DNA of 64,000 bases, taken from assembly GCA_902806565.1 (NCBI GenBank), contig CADCXA010000025.1, positions 930,001 through 994,000 of the forward strand. Direction: 5' to 3'. Source of the DNA: Hypoxylon rubiginosum (Eukaryota; Ascomycota; Sordariomycetes; Xylariales; Hypoxylaceae). Numbering within the stretch: the stretch's first letter is position 1; each line of letters begins with the position of its first letter. Position numbers and translations under genes: made by a program. The notes below the pieces were generated by a model. The model was not told the origin of the DNA, ran no database searches, and saw only the letters and a program-made list of their open reading frames with translations. This document shows, piece by piece, positions 43,487 to 54,909 of this stretch.

Positions 43487-45769
43487 ATGTCCTCTAATTC
43501 CGAAATTCGAGCGCTCGAGCGAATTCTGCACACGCTGCTCAATAAACAGCTACAACAGATCTGCTCCTCTCACGGACTGAAGACGGGTGGGGTCAAGGCC
43601 ACCCTGCAGGATCGCATCAAAAACGGTAAGTCTGGTAACGACACGAACCCGCTCGAGATGGAAGAGTGCCCGAGGCAAGACATTTGGACTTGGAAGAGAT
43701 TTTGGAACTTGGGACTTGGGCCTTGGGACTTGGGACTGGTCTATATATTCTATGCCTTATGGCCTATGACCTATGACCTATGGCTTATACGATATCGATG
43801 CCTCGTCTCGGGCCCCGATTCACATGGCTCAACACCAACACACCATAAACACGCCTCACCATATAAAGTTCACCTCTCCCCTACTCTCCCGTCTCCTCCC
43901 CTCTTCCTCTTCCGCTTCTGCCCAACTCCAACCACCATCTCCGATCCCAACCGTACCGAACCACAACTACAATATCCATTTTTTCCGTATCGTAGCCCAT
44001 GGCGCATATGGACTACCCATATTGGTTCTATGGGTCCCGCCAGACCTCTCGAAACAATCTTGCCCCTCAACCTATTGCGACACCCCAGCTAACAGGTGAC
44101 AATTCAGCGCTCTTAGAAAACTACCAAGCCAACCCTGCAGATTTTAACGCTCTCCGGAGCACGATAAACAGGATTGGAGGGGTAAGCACCGGCCAGCAAA
44201 ATATGCCACCTCCGTCGGGTGCCGCCTCACAGGCTCAGAACGGTCGCCCTCCCTACTACAACTCGTACGGGCCATATCATGCTGGTGGTTCGGGCATTCA
44301 CCCACAAAACCATGGCTATGGTAATGGTGATGCCGTAGGTAACGGAGGTACATATCCCGGCGCCCCAAGAACACCTCAATCCGACAAACTCTTCAAGAAC
44401 ACACCGTTTTACACCATCGAGACGAGGATAGGTCCCCTTAATACATGCCCAGGTAAGTCGGCGCCAGGCCCCTTGGGGACACTATTAGGTGCCCTCAGCC
44501 TTATCGGGCTGACATTGTTTCAAGTGATGAACAACCACCGGAACTCGATCACCGTTACGCTGAAAGCCAGCGACTATCCCGAACTAAGCCGCTGCGCTAC
44601 CAACTTACCTGACAAGGTAATGTTGTTTTGCGGGAGCCAAAATACTGGGCCTCAGGAGATCGAGTTTCCTCATCAATCTGAGATCAAGGTGAACGGCGAG
44701 GATATCAAACACAACCTACGAGGTCTTAAGAATAAGCCGGGGTCGACTCATCCGGTTGATATTACTCCTTTCCTGCGTATAAAGCCGTCCTACATCAACA
44801 ACATTGAGTTCACATACGCTCTGACTTCCAAGGTGAATACTCGCAGACCAGCAAAACAGACTCGAGTGAGCCAAATTCCAGGGGTTCCAAGAGATTGCTC
44901 CGTTTCCTTCGAATTTCCGGCTGACACTAGCGAAACAGAAATACTACCTAGCTTTGTACGTTTGCAAGGCACACTCGATCGATGATCTCGTAGCGAAAAT
45001 CAAGGGCAAGAAGATACCCAAGGCTTCAGTTATCCGAGACAGTACGGCGGCGCCTAATTCCCTTTCGACCTTGTATGATGATGCTAATCTGTTTACAGTC
45101 TCAAAGAAGGCTAATGATCCGGATGTCGTAGCCACATCCCAGAAGCTGTCTCTTCTATGCCCGCTAAGCTATACGAGACTAAAAGTCCCCTGTAGAGGAA
45201 TGGCGTGCAATCACATACAGTGTTTTGACGCAAGATCGTTTATGCAGCTACAGGAACAAGGGCCAACATGGAATTGCCCAATATGTTACCATCTAACCCC
45301 TTTCGATACACTAGCGATCGACGAATACGTGCAGGAGGTTCTAGAGAAGACGCCTGATTCGGAGAAGAAGGTCGTAATCGAGCCGAACGGCCAGTGGAGA
45401 ACGGAAACAGAAGAACCCGAGCCCAGCCAACCCCGACCTGCCGTTAGCAGTAGTAGAATAGATGACGATGACGATCTCTCCATTATCGGATCCCACGGAT
45501 TTGGCAGTAACGGCAACGGTGCGTCGGCTGGAGGAAGAAATAACTTAAGTACACCCAATCGATCCCTAGTCGGCAGTGGGACGCCTAATGGAGATATCCG
45601 GGGAACACCGAGCACGCAAAGATCTGGAAGCAACAAGCGGCCGGCGGAGGTTATCGATCTTACCCTTAGTAGTGATGAGGACGACGAGCCTATCGTGCGT
45701 GCCCCGAAGCGCCAGTATCTAGGACCGTCCGGACCCCTGAATTATACGGCATTCAACGGCAACTTTTAA
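43487..45769 (+). CDS. SIZ1: SUMO E3 ligase of the Siz/PIAS family, five exons
   Basis: Siz/PIAS proteins direct SUMO from Ubc9 to nuclear substrates. Exons are 43487-43625, 44096-44452, 44525-44832, 44939-45041 and 45099-45769 (525 residues). Introns are 470, 72, 106 and 57 nt, with branch sites such as GGGCTGACA and ATGCTAATC. Domains in order: SAP DNA-binding motif (about 8-46, LNKQLQQICSSHGLKTGG), a Gly/Asn/Tyr-rich linker, the PINIT domain (about 130-290, TPFYTIETRIGPL to KYYLALYVCKAHS), and the SP-RING (about 310-370: LLCPLSYTRLKVPCRG, ACNHIQCFDARSF, WNCPICYH). The C-terminal tail carries a strong SUMO-interacting motif, VIDLTLSSDEDDE. An in-frame ATG 31 codons upstream (43394) is rejected because the SAP motif begins naturally at MSSNSEI. 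Introns 2 and 4 are stop-free and 3n long. Confidence 0.93.
43690..43790. repeat. Intronic short repeats in SIZ1 intron 1
   Basis: ACTTGGG/CCTTGGG units (43700-43738) and then CCTATGA / CTTATGG units (43752-43784) are tandemly repeated inside the 470-nt first intron. Confidence 0.75.
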
Positions 45770-47005
45770 GGGTATAGACTTCTCTCGCGGCAATCGTATT
45801 AAGCGATACTGGTTTTGCGAAACCGGGCGGTGCGTTCCTTCCAGGAATAGAAGACCGGCCTTTGAAGTTTAGAGCCTTTCGGTACTAGGGACCTGGCAAC
45901 TCCTGCGTAGAGTTTGCGCTCACTTCAATGATGAAGAGCACGGTATTTCTGCGAAGAGTGAAGAAACTTCACAGGATGGAGTTAAGGTGGTGTTGGTAGC
46001 TCAGTTCATGTAGAGCTTTCCCTCGTCTTTCGGTTCCTAGATACTCTGTACATAGAACGGGAACCTATCTCTGCGCGAGCAGAGAGATTATGTGTTTACG
46101 AACCTGATTAGGGAATGGGCATAATGAGACGGATAGTTCCCTCGGCGTTAAGGATAGGGAAATACCTCTTGCTTTTGGAGGGCAAAACTTCCATAGCCGA
46201 ATCTATGGTCGAAAGGTACTAGCGATCAATTCAACGGACTCGCCTAGTTCGTGCGTTTGATTACATCTGTAATGTTTCTCTACTTCGTGCTCTCTGAACC
46301 TCGTGAACCCCCCATGATACATATAAATGAAAATAATGTATTATGCACTTAAGCAATTTCTCACTAAATGTTAGTCCCCGCCAAGGGAAAAGCTCGACGC
46401 AATTAACCGTCTAGCTCTCAGCCCTGTCTGTCCCACTATTTTCAGCCTCGAACTTGAGATACTAAGATACTTGTACCTTCGTCTTGGACTGATAGCAGCA
46501 CTCTCCGATCATAGCAGACGGCGGATTCTCTTCGGGCGAAATTATAGACTTCAACGGTAGCGCAAGCGAATAAGCGAGGCAATACACGACACACAACACA
46601 CAACACATATCACCGACGATCAGGGCTGCCGTTTGTATTAACAGCTACTTACCTCAGTACCTAATGCTAGGTAATGCGCCGCGAGACAACTTCTCCAACC
46701 CGATCCACCGCCGACGAATCCTCGAGCCTGTAGCACCGACATAGGTTGTTCTTCCACCTGCCTGCCTGTTCGTCAGTCTTCCAGCTTGCTTTCCGGGCGA
46801 CGCTTGCTGCTGCTACCGCTGCGGACATACATAATAGAAGGTTACGACAACGAAGAAGAAGAATATACATAACGTAATACTACATACAAATTACATCAGA
46901 GGCAAGAGAAAGGGAAGAAAAGGCGGCGGACGAGAGAGAGCTTGTACCTACCCAAGAATAAGGTCCTAAGGATAGGACACAGACAGACATATCCGGCCAG
47001 CCAGG
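45770..47005. other. Intergenic region between SIZ1 and TRS33
   Basis: No gene is seen. An ACACAACACACAACACA repeat lies at 46588-46606. The last 150 bases contain purine-rich GAAGAAGAAG and GAGAGAGAG stretches just before the TRS33 leader. Confidence 0.5.
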
Positions 47006-47990
47006 ATGTCGTTCGACCAGCCCATGCCGCCCTTCAACGCGTCGGACCCGAGCGCCTCGTTCCTGAGCACGTCGTGCCTCGACTTCCTGATGATCGAGCT
47101 CGTGCCCATGACGTACCGCGTCGCGCATGAACTGGACGCTTCGTCACCGGAATCGTCTTTAGTTGAGACAAACGGGAATAGTGGTGGTGGTGGTGCGGCG
47201 GGAGGCGACGTAAGTTCGGTCGTGGCGACGGCGACAGGGACGGCGGGGTCTAGGAGGTTAGACGAGGACGAGGAGCGCGATGCTGTGTTCTTCCGGTTGG
47301 AAGGGCTGGGGTATAGAGTCGGTTTGGGACTTGTCGAGCGGTATGCCTTCTTTTGGTCTACTTTCCCCCCTTATTCCCCCTTTTCTATACGCTCTAAACT
47401 CAAGTCCAATAAACCCCCCTCCCCCTTTACGCATCGCATCCCTCTCCCACCTAACACATCTCTACGTCGCGAAACCGTAGTCCTTCATGGTTTATAGCTA
47501 ACGCGGAAAGCCCCAGGTTCTCCCGCGACCGGCCGCGCTTCAACGACACGCTCGACGCCATCAAGTTCGTGTGCAAGGACCTGTGGATGCTGGTCTTCAA
47601 GAAGCAGGTCGACAACCTCAAGACCAACCACCGCGGCGTCTACGTCCTCACCGACAACGCCTTCCGCCCCCTGTCCCGCATGAGCACCGACCCCGGCGGC
47701 CGCGCCGTCCTGAGGGCCCAGCCTGTGAGTGTGGTCCCGTCACCCCCCTATCCCCCCTATCCCCCTATCCCCTCGTACTTCACCGCTTTCGTATCTCTCT
47801 CTCTATATATGTGTGTGTATGTATACATGACAAATAGCAATCGCTAATTCATCCGCAGTTCCTCTGGTTCCCCTGCGGCGTGGTAAGGGGCGCCCTGGCG
47901 GCCATGGGCATCGCCGCCACCGTACAAGCCGAGACCAGCGAGCTGCCCGGCGCCGTCTTCCAGATCAAGACTACGCCCCTGAAGCAATAA
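47006..47990 (+). CDS. TRS33: TRAPP complex subunit Trs33/TRAPPC6 (Bet3 family), three exons
   Basis: Trs33 is a core subunit of the TRAPP complexes, which act as exchange factors for Rab GTPases in ER-Golgi and Golgi traffic. Exons are 47006-47340, 47517-47724 and 47859-47990 (224 residues). Introns of 176 nt (GTATGC...GCTAACG...CCAG) and 134 nt (GTGAGT...CGCTAATT...GCAG) split ER-FSRDRPRF and RAQP-FLWFPCG. Fold landmarks are SCLDFLMIELVPMTYRVA, GYRVGLGLVERFS, DAIKFVCKDLWMLVFKKQVD, LKTNHRGVYVLTD, the FPCGVVRGALAAMG helix and a final AVFQIKTTP. A Gly/Ala/Thr-rich insert (about residues 50-88) lies between the first and second helices, a common fungal expansion. The ATG at 47006 is the first in frame that leaves the Bet3-type fold complete. 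Confidence 0.92.
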
Positions 47991-48685
47991 CACGTCACCT
48001 TCATCCTTCTTAATGGCCTTGACTCCAGCAATCGACATGACACCGGAGATCGTTATTGCTTCTATTTTTTGTACCGAGATTTACTCCTGAATAGGGTTTT
48101 GATATCTCTCACACACACACACACACACACATAGGCACGGCGCAAGGAAAAAGGAAGAGACGGGGCGGCTGGGAACTAGCATTTAGAAGTGACGGCGTTT
48201 AGGGGAGTCGGTGTTTGCCGATGATATTTACAAATGTGGTGTTTCTGAGATCTTCCAGCTCTTGCGCGCAACAAATGTCGCCCTTGCCTAGTGTGTCCTC
48301 CCATCAACCGTCCGGCACCCCCAGCTCCCTAGACACGTTCCCTCGACCGACCATCATACCGGTTATCAATTCTCTCGATTCCTCCGGGAAAAAAGCCTTT
48401 AAAGGGGGATTTGTGGTAACGAAAGGAGACAAGTACGGGGTTTTTGGTCTTTGGATTTTAATCGGGTGTTTTCAATTCACTCTACAACCTATGCAGACAG
48501 AACAGCATCAGTCATACGGTCCTTTAACTGTCGCTAGCAACTGTCCTGTGTTTTGGCTTTGTCTAGCAAACCACGCTAAACCCATGGACAAGGTGTTCTT
48601 CGTGGTAAAAGCATATCGCGTAACAGTCGTACCAGGGCGTTCCGCGCGCCTGGCAAAATCATCCGAAATGGAATCAAGGGGATAA
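47991..48685. other. Convergent region between TRS33 and malate dehydrogenase
   Basis: No gene is supported. A plus-strand frame of 156 codons (48215-48685) has no domain and runs up to the MDH stop, so it is taken as chance. A (CA)n microsatellite lies near 48110-48131. Confidence 0.5.
48110..48131. repeat. (CA)n microsatellite
   Basis: Eleven uninterrupted CA units downstream of TRS33. Confidence 0.9.
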
Positions 48686-50031
48686 TTACTTTTGAGGGGG
48701 GTTGTGAGCAAAGCTGACGCCCTTCTCGATGTTGCCCTTGAGGCCTTCGATGGCGATATCCACCAGAGACTTCTCCTTCTCCGTAATGCCGGTCAGGGGG
48801 TTGGTGACCTTCTCAACACCATTAGGCTATTGAAATAGTTAGCACGGCATCTTGACGGTATCTTGGGTGGGGGTGTCCGCTTACTCCTAGCTCGACAGGG
48901 ACGGAGAAGAAATCCAGGCCAGTTGCCTTCGCAATCTCCTCACCGCCGGGGACACCAGGGAGGTAGACGAAGCTAGGCTCAACTAGACCCTTCTCTCCCT
49001 TGGCAGCTTTTAGGACCTTCTCGGCAAAACTAGAGGATCGTGAGCCTTTGTTACGAAGGGAACAGCAACATAATCGATCTTACCGGAAACCAGCAAAAGC
49101 CATGGATAAGGTGGCGGAACCAGCGCCATCCTTGGCCTTGACAACCTCGTCACCACCGAACTGAACACGGTTGACAAGAGCATCATACTTGTCATCCGGG
49201 ATCGTTACGCTAGGGCTGATCTTGCTGAAAATGGGGACAATGGTCTCGCCGGAGTGGCCGCCAATGACGGGGACGGTCAGCTCGGAGCCCGTCTTCTTGC
49301 CGCCGATCTCGGCGACGAAGGTCTCGGCGCGGACGACGTCGAGGGTGGTAACACCAAAGAGCTTCTGGGCGTTGAAGACGCCCTTCGCCTTGAGGACTTC
49401 GGCAGCGATGGGGACAGTCGAGTTGACGGGGTTGGAGATGACGAGGATGAAGGCGTTAGGGGCCACATCGGCAGCAATCTCGATCAGGGACTTGACGATC
49501 CCGGCGTTGATCTTGAAGAGATCGTCACGGGTCATACCGGGCTTGCCTGCGATTTTCTGTGTGAGCTATTTTTTGCGCCAATTCCTAACGAAGTGTTGGG
49601 GGAGGCTCACGGGGAATGCCAGCAGGGATGACAATGATGTCGGCATCCTTGAAAGCAAGCTTCCCGCCGTCGTCCTTGGGTAGGTAGCCCGTGACTTTCT
49701 ATCAATTGTATCAGTATTTACTTGTTATTTTTTATTATGAAGGTTGTTTTAACTCACAGCAGTCGACGAGATGTGGGAGATATCGGTGGCGACACCGGGA
49801 GTGTTGACGACATCGTAGAGAGCGAGCTCGTCAACGAGGGGGCATAGCTTCAGAAGGAGAGACAAGGGCTATTCGGCATTAGCTTGAAGTTCTTCTTTTG
49901 GATGTGTGGCATCGACAGACCTGGCCAATACCTCCAGAGGCGCCGGCGACAACTAATGCCTCGTTAGTATTCTCGGTGCTCTCAGTTCAGACGGGTTGAG
50001 GTTCGTTGCGCATCATACCAGCCTTGACCAT
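48686..50031 (-). CDS. NAD-dependent malate dehydrogenase, cytosolic form, seven exons
   Basis: The enzyme interconverts malate and oxaloacetate with NAD. Minus-strand exons are 50031-50019, 49952-49921, 49868-49758, 49698-49611, 49546-49084, 49029-48885 and 48826-48686, giving 330 residues, the usual length. The first two coding exons are only 13 and 32 nt. Joined, they give [15 protein letters not shown], with the NAD-binding glycine motif starting almost at the N-terminus, so there is no mitochondrial presequence; no C-terminal peroxisomal tripeptide is seen either (it ends NPPQK). Other hallmarks are [46 protein letters not shown] (substrate loop region) and the catalytic-His motif [13 protein letters not shown] cytosolic assignment follows from these ends. 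All introns are 52-66 nt with GT-AG borders. Confidence 0.95.
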
Positions 50032-51534
50032 GGTTGCGGTTTTATATGTTGAGGTGGAGGTTGAGGTGGGGTAATCTGATCTGAGGGTAAAGGGACCCGG
50101 ACGTTAGTTGAGAGTCGTTTTGAAAGAGCGAGTTGAGGGTATAAGACGAAAGCGAAGATGGAAGACGGAAGACGAGAGGTTTAGTAGAGAAAGGGAAATA
50201 TTAAAAGATGGACGTGTGAAACAATGCGAGAGCGGGATTACGAACCAAGGGGTTTATATCTAGCTAGGACCAGGAACGGAGCTTCTGAAAGTGATGAAGG
50301 GGAAACTTGAGAGGTGATAGCGGGGCAGATGGGGCAGATGGGGCAGATGGGGCAGATGGAGGGGAGTGACCTGAGATCTTAATCCACACCAGCTTCTATA
50401 CTGGCAGTTTGGCGTTACCCCACCATTTCTCTCTCTTTTTTTTTACTCTGTACCTCGATGTCCCTATATGCGTAGACCACATGCAAGTGAGTTTCCTTCT
50501 ACCGGACCTAGGTACATCCTTCATACTTCTCACACCTCTCATACCTCACATACCTCACATACCTCACCTACACCCACCTTAACCTCTCAAGCCTCTACTG
50601 GGTCCCATCCAATAGCGACGTCTAGGTTCTACACACTCCCATTGGAATGTGTTACTGCTTATTCGCTATCCGTTCTTTGTAATATAAAATACCTCTTCCG
50701 AGCTTGTGAGATTTTGCATCATCCCTCAAGGTTCATTCACCATCGTTACCTCGTTACCATTTCATCGATACCTACATGTAGGCAATTCTACTAGTTCAAG
50801 TTCCCGTTCCTTTAGTTCCCATATTCCCCTAAACCCGAGGCTATTCTACGGAATACAAATTACCTTAGTATACCTTTGTTGTAAGCAACTTTGCCGCAGC
50901 ACATCCGATATATTGCATCATAAACCCCTTTCCCGAGGTTTAATATCGGAATCGGGCAAGGCCGGGCGGGCTAAAAGGTAAAAAACATTCACGATATTTA
51001 ACGACATGGAACCCCTTACGATTTCTTTACGGCTTCGTGAAGAAAAGGACCGGCCAACGGGACAACCTGCAAAAACAACGAAAAGTCGCTAGCAAATGTA
51101 AGCATCTCCTAGATCGCCCCGAGATAAAACCATGGGCTCCATGATGGTGGCAGGTAAGGGAAAAATAACTCAAAAAGGCCCATACACACGTATGAGCTGA
51201 GCTTGGCTTGTCTGACCCTCCCCTTGGATCCCCTTGGGTCTCTTAGATCCCTTGGATCTGCAACGACTAGGATACTCCGGATAGCACTGCCGGATTAGAT
51301 TGGATATATCCCAGCCTGCCGCCGCCCCCTAAGAAACGTGTGTTGCGGGATATGATTATGCTTCAAATCACGCAAAAAAAGGGGGAGGCGTTTTTATTGA
51401 TGCACGTATTTCCCAGGCGCCTTGGTGATTAGGATTGACTACCAGAATTCAATACATGCGTCTATTCGCCGGACCGTCCTTATCTTTGCAGTCATTGCCC
51501 AATCCGTTACACCACCTCCCTAATCATGAATGGC
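50032..51534. other. Promoter region of malate dehydrogenase and 3' flank of eL28
   Basis: No gene is seen in 1.5 kb. The part up to about 50450 should be the MDH promoter and leader and holds four exact 9-bp repeats. A CATACCTCA repeat lies at about 50536-50570. The remainder is AT-rich flank of the eL28 gene. Confidence 0.5.
50322..50357. repeat. Four exact tandem copies of GGGGCAGAT upstream of MDH
   Basis: Units at 50322-50330, 50331-50339, 50340-50348 and 50349-50357 are identical. They lie about 290-330 bases before the MDH start. Read towards MDH the unit is ATCTGCCCC; the C-runs resemble binding sites of C2H2 zinc-finger regulators, but this is only a possibility. Confidence 0.85.
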
Positions 51535-52340
51535 CTATGACTCGGTAGCGGCAGCCTTCTTGGCCTTTGCGCCGCGGGGCTTCGACTCGGGGGTAGGCTT
51601 GGGGTCCTTCTGGGACTTGCGGACAGCAGAGACACGGGCGATGGCGGCTTCGCGAAGGTCGGCTCGGTAGCCGGTCTTGGCGGTCTGGCTGGCAACGGTC
51701 TTGTAGATCCTATTTGTAGTCGCGCATGTGTTAATAATCATATATACCTACTTCCCGCGCATGACATTGAGTGAGATATAAGTGTCTCGAGAGGTACTAA
51801 CTTCTTGGTGGCCTGGCCGCCGCTGTGGGTGACCTCGACGGTGGACTTGGCGGGCTTCAACGCCGCGGATTCCTTCTTGGTGATGATCTTGACGCCGCCC
51901 TTCTCCGCGGGCTGAATACCGACAGCCTATAATATACCGATTGTGTAAGTTTCTACGGACTATTGCAATGGAATCGGGGCGTTCGTATAATCGAGTTCTT
52001 CATACCTTCTCGTTCACGAAACCGGCATACTACTCTGGTGTTAGTCTAAATATTCCTAGATGCTTTTGTATACCTCTAAAAATTGTAGATATTTTCTTAC
52101 CTTGCGGGAGTTCTCGTTCAACAGGTTCAAGGGGTCCCGAGAGAACTGAATACCGCCGGACTCTTTTCTCTTGACGAGGTAGGCGTTGTTGTTTCCTGTA
52201 TATCACAAATCGCATATACACCCATTAGCTTCTAACCATCCCACACCAAATCCGAGCTCGTAAATCCATCAGGTTGAGGACTCACGGACAATCTCCCAGG
52301 CGAGGTCCGCGGAGACGAGGTTGCTAGTAGTCGGAGCCAT
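51535..52340 (-). CDS. RPL28: 60S ribosomal protein eL28 (L28e), five exons
   Basis: eL28 is a structural protein of the large ribosomal subunit, found in most fungi but missing from S. cerevisiae. Minus-strand exons are 52340-52286, 52195-52101, 52029-52006, 51926-51802 and 51709-51535 (157 residues). Exon 3 is only 24 nt (YAGFVNEK). Joined landmarks are the N-terminal SNLVSADLAWEIVRGNNNAY, GIQFSRDPLNLLNENSRK, YAGFVNEKAVGIQ and ATKKIYKTVASQ, all typical of L28e. The last 50 residues are a basic Lys/Ala-rich extension. All introns have GT-AG ends, and the one before the 24-nt exon has a GACTAACA branch site 17 nt from its acceptor. Several introns of 70-92 nt early in the gene are usual for fungal ribosomal-protein genes. 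The symbol follows the mammalian name; yeast RPL28 is a different protein (uL15). Confidence 0.94.
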
Positions 52341-53193
52341 CTTGAGATTGAAATTGAGCTGTGGAAGGTCGCGAAGGTGGGAATAGTTTCGTTTGATTTT
52401 CGATAGTATGGCTACCTTCGTGTATCGTCAACTGGATTTCGAACACCTTAGCTTAACAAGGCGCAAATGTTCCCAAGTGTGGGAGTCGCTTAATCAACCA
52501 AATCCGTCCTAGCGTCTGACGTACAGACAAAAAGATACTAAGGTACAATTCCAGAATTGCATAGAAGTCGACTTCCCACTTAAAACGCGGGACACGTAAG
52601 GTGAGACGCTCGAGCCACACCCAGACACCCAACACGCGGTAAAGGACCCTTCGGTCGGCTAAGCCTGCCTTTGCCTCGCAATGGCAAGGTCTGAAGGTCT
52701 GAAGGTCTGCCCATTTCAGCCCCCATTCGCCCTTCGCTCATTCGCTCATTCAGCTCTGCTAAACCAGCAACTTTTTGGCTGATTAGCCACCTAGGAGCGC
52801 TCGGAAGTGTGTCGTCAGTCACGATCCTCTTCCTCTTCTCTGAACTTCCCGAATTTTCTCACTAATGCGGCGACATCTTCCACCGATGGCATAACTGCGA
52901 TACTTTTTTTCCTTTCTTTCGCAATTCAGTAGCGACTTGCCGAATCTTCCTTACCTTCATTTATCTTATGTACCTGACCTTTAATTACCATCCCATCTTC
53001 TGCGTTTTCTAAAGTTTCCGTGACCTTCTTTCGCAGAACTCTCCCAGGTCCGAATTTGAACCAACCATCGGCGGCCTCTCTTCGATACTCTCCGTCGTCT
53101 CATAACCCATCCGTACAACACCCAATACCTAACTTACCACTACCCCGAAATAAACTAAACCAAACCATACCAAACCTACCGACCTCTTACAAA
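52341..53193. promoter_or_regulatory. Divergent upstream region of eL28 and the DUF2015 gene
   Basis: No gene is seen. Tandem AAGGTCTG units (three copies, 52685-52708) and TTCGCTCA units (52736-52750) sit near the middle. Both flanks are pyrimidine-rich toward the respective starts. Confidence 0.45.
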
Positions 53194-53565
53194 ATGGCAT
53201 ACCTCCTGTACTCCATAACCCTCCTAGTCATCGTCACGGGCACGGCGCTATACCTGACGCGCGGCCGGTGGCTGCACCTAATCCCCGGCCAGACCTACAT
53301 CTACTCGCACCTGCCGAGCTCGTTCGCCGGCGACATGGAGGCCGGGCTTTCGAGTAACACCTTCGACCTGGGCGCCAACGTCGACGGCGGCGACGCCCGC
53401 GCGGGGCTCGATAACGATGCTAAGCGACAAATCCTCGCCATCATGAAGAAGCGCCGTTTGCCGTTTGACGATGCCCGCCGCGCCTACATGGAGCAGCGCT
53501 TCTCTGCCAACGGCATCGCCGCCGACGGCAGGCCCAAGGACCCCAAGTTTGTCAGTTTCTCGTAA
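53194..53565 (+). CDS. DUF2015 fungal membrane-anchored protein
   Basis: A single-exon gene of 123 residues from a fungus-specific family of unknown function. Residues 2-22 form one hydrophobic segment (AYLLYSITLLVIVTGTALYL), probably a signal anchor, followed by TRGRWLHLIPG. The conserved part is a short helical region: DMEAGLSSNTFDLG, GGDARAGLDNDAKRQIL, the basic MKKRRLPFDDARRAYMEQRF and the invariant-looking end DGRPKDPKFVSFS. The frame is open upstream to an ATG at 53020, but those 58 residues are low-complexity and outside the family, and the ATG at 53194 follows ACAAA, a good context. I assign no function. Confidence 0.85.
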   Translation: MAYLLYSITLLVIVTGTALYLTRGRWLHLIPGQTYIYSHLPSSFAGDMEAGLSSNTFDLGANVDGGDARAGLDNDAKRQILAIMKKRRLPFDDARRAYMEQRFSANGIAADGRPKDPKFVSFS

Positions 53566-54877
53566 GGCATGCATGGGCACGGGCATAGTCCGTAGACAGA
53601 CAGACAGACAGACCAAAGTTGATCGTTTATCCGACCCGCTCCGCGCGGATAGTAGACGATAAGAGGTGCGCCGGATGGGCGTGTGTATTGTACGGGCTCG
53701 GTCGGAAAGGGTATAGGGGGCCGGGTCGACAACATAATTCCCACTCTTCTTTTACCATAGCAGGCGAAGCGTGGGAAGGTGGATGACGGACGAACAGATG
53801 GACAGGTAGTCGGGATAGGACTACGGAACATAACTCATCCTCAACACGACGAACAAGTCATCATATTTCCTTGGTCTTTCTGCGGCGGCGATGGCGTTTT
53901 ACGGATACGGACTCTTCGGAAGGCTTAGCGTGCTAGTTATTCCTATAAACACTACATGCTCGGTGCGTTGTACAACGGTTGGAACGAGGTCGGAATGAGA
54001 AAATCTTGAAAGCAGACCAGTACGCTTATAGGGGGCGGTATTGGATTCTTCAGACTTACATGCTCGACAGCAATGTTTTAGGTCTATCGACAATATATCC
54101 ATATATTTTTTTTTCTTGTAGTACTACACCTCCCATGTGTAAGTCAAGGCCGAACTTGCCAACTGCGTCATAGCTTCCGCCCGACAGCATGTTATCATAA
54201 GTGTCTCGCTTTATCTCAGCTTACACCGACTTACATCGTATATCGCGCCATGCTGATACAGTGTCACGTATCGTTACGCTAGTCACTTAGGTATATTTCA
54301 CAGCATGAAAATGCCCGTGATAGACAATTGTACGACAATAAAAACAACGAGTTATCGCTCTACCCTTGTTCTATGAACGTTAAGATTTTCCAAAGTTTAC
54401 CTCCTTAATCGCAGATATATACTATAATCGATTATATCGGATATAACTTAGGACACGTTATAGGTATTACGAAATACGGAAATGGCGTCAGAATAAGAAT
54501 TACCAAAACAATAAGTAAGCGATCATATAGGACGCCGTGGAGGAAAATAATTATTAGTATCTTCCTTCACGGAAAGCAAATTGCAGTTTCCGGTAATACG
54601 ATATAACTGCTACCGATGTAGGAGGTAGGTAGGAAATCCCCCCTTTTGAGACTCAATTGATGACTCGACCTAAGCGCTATATTAGTACGTGGTGCTAGAT
54701 TAGGTACGTGTATCCAGAGTCTCAGGAACATACAGGGATGAACTACAGTACTAGGTGTATAGCTCTGCATATCGGACCAACCAATATGCAACCGTGAACT
54801 CAATGGAGCGACTACGTAGCCGCACATGGGAGATGGGTGCGTATTACATCACCACACCATCAGTTTTCTAGTTCATG

Positions 54878-54909
<32 letters not shown>

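Noticed and set aside
43999..44095. Alternative SIZ1 start (MAHMDYPY...) without exon 1
   Set aside because: It would drop the conserved SAP motif encoded by exon 1, and the splice from 43625 to 44096 keeps phase.
48215..48685. 156-codon plus-strand frame between TRS33 and MDH
   Set aside because: No recognisable domain, ends at the MDH stop and lies in a convergent 3' region; more likely UTR sequence.
50536..50570. Regular CATACCTCA repeats considered as a CRISPR-like array
   Set aside because: Units are about 9 bp with no unique spacers; a simple tandem repeat in a eukaryotic genome.
53020..53193. Upstream start for the DUF2015 protein
   Set aside because: The added 58 residues are low-complexity and precede the membrane anchor that normally starts the family.
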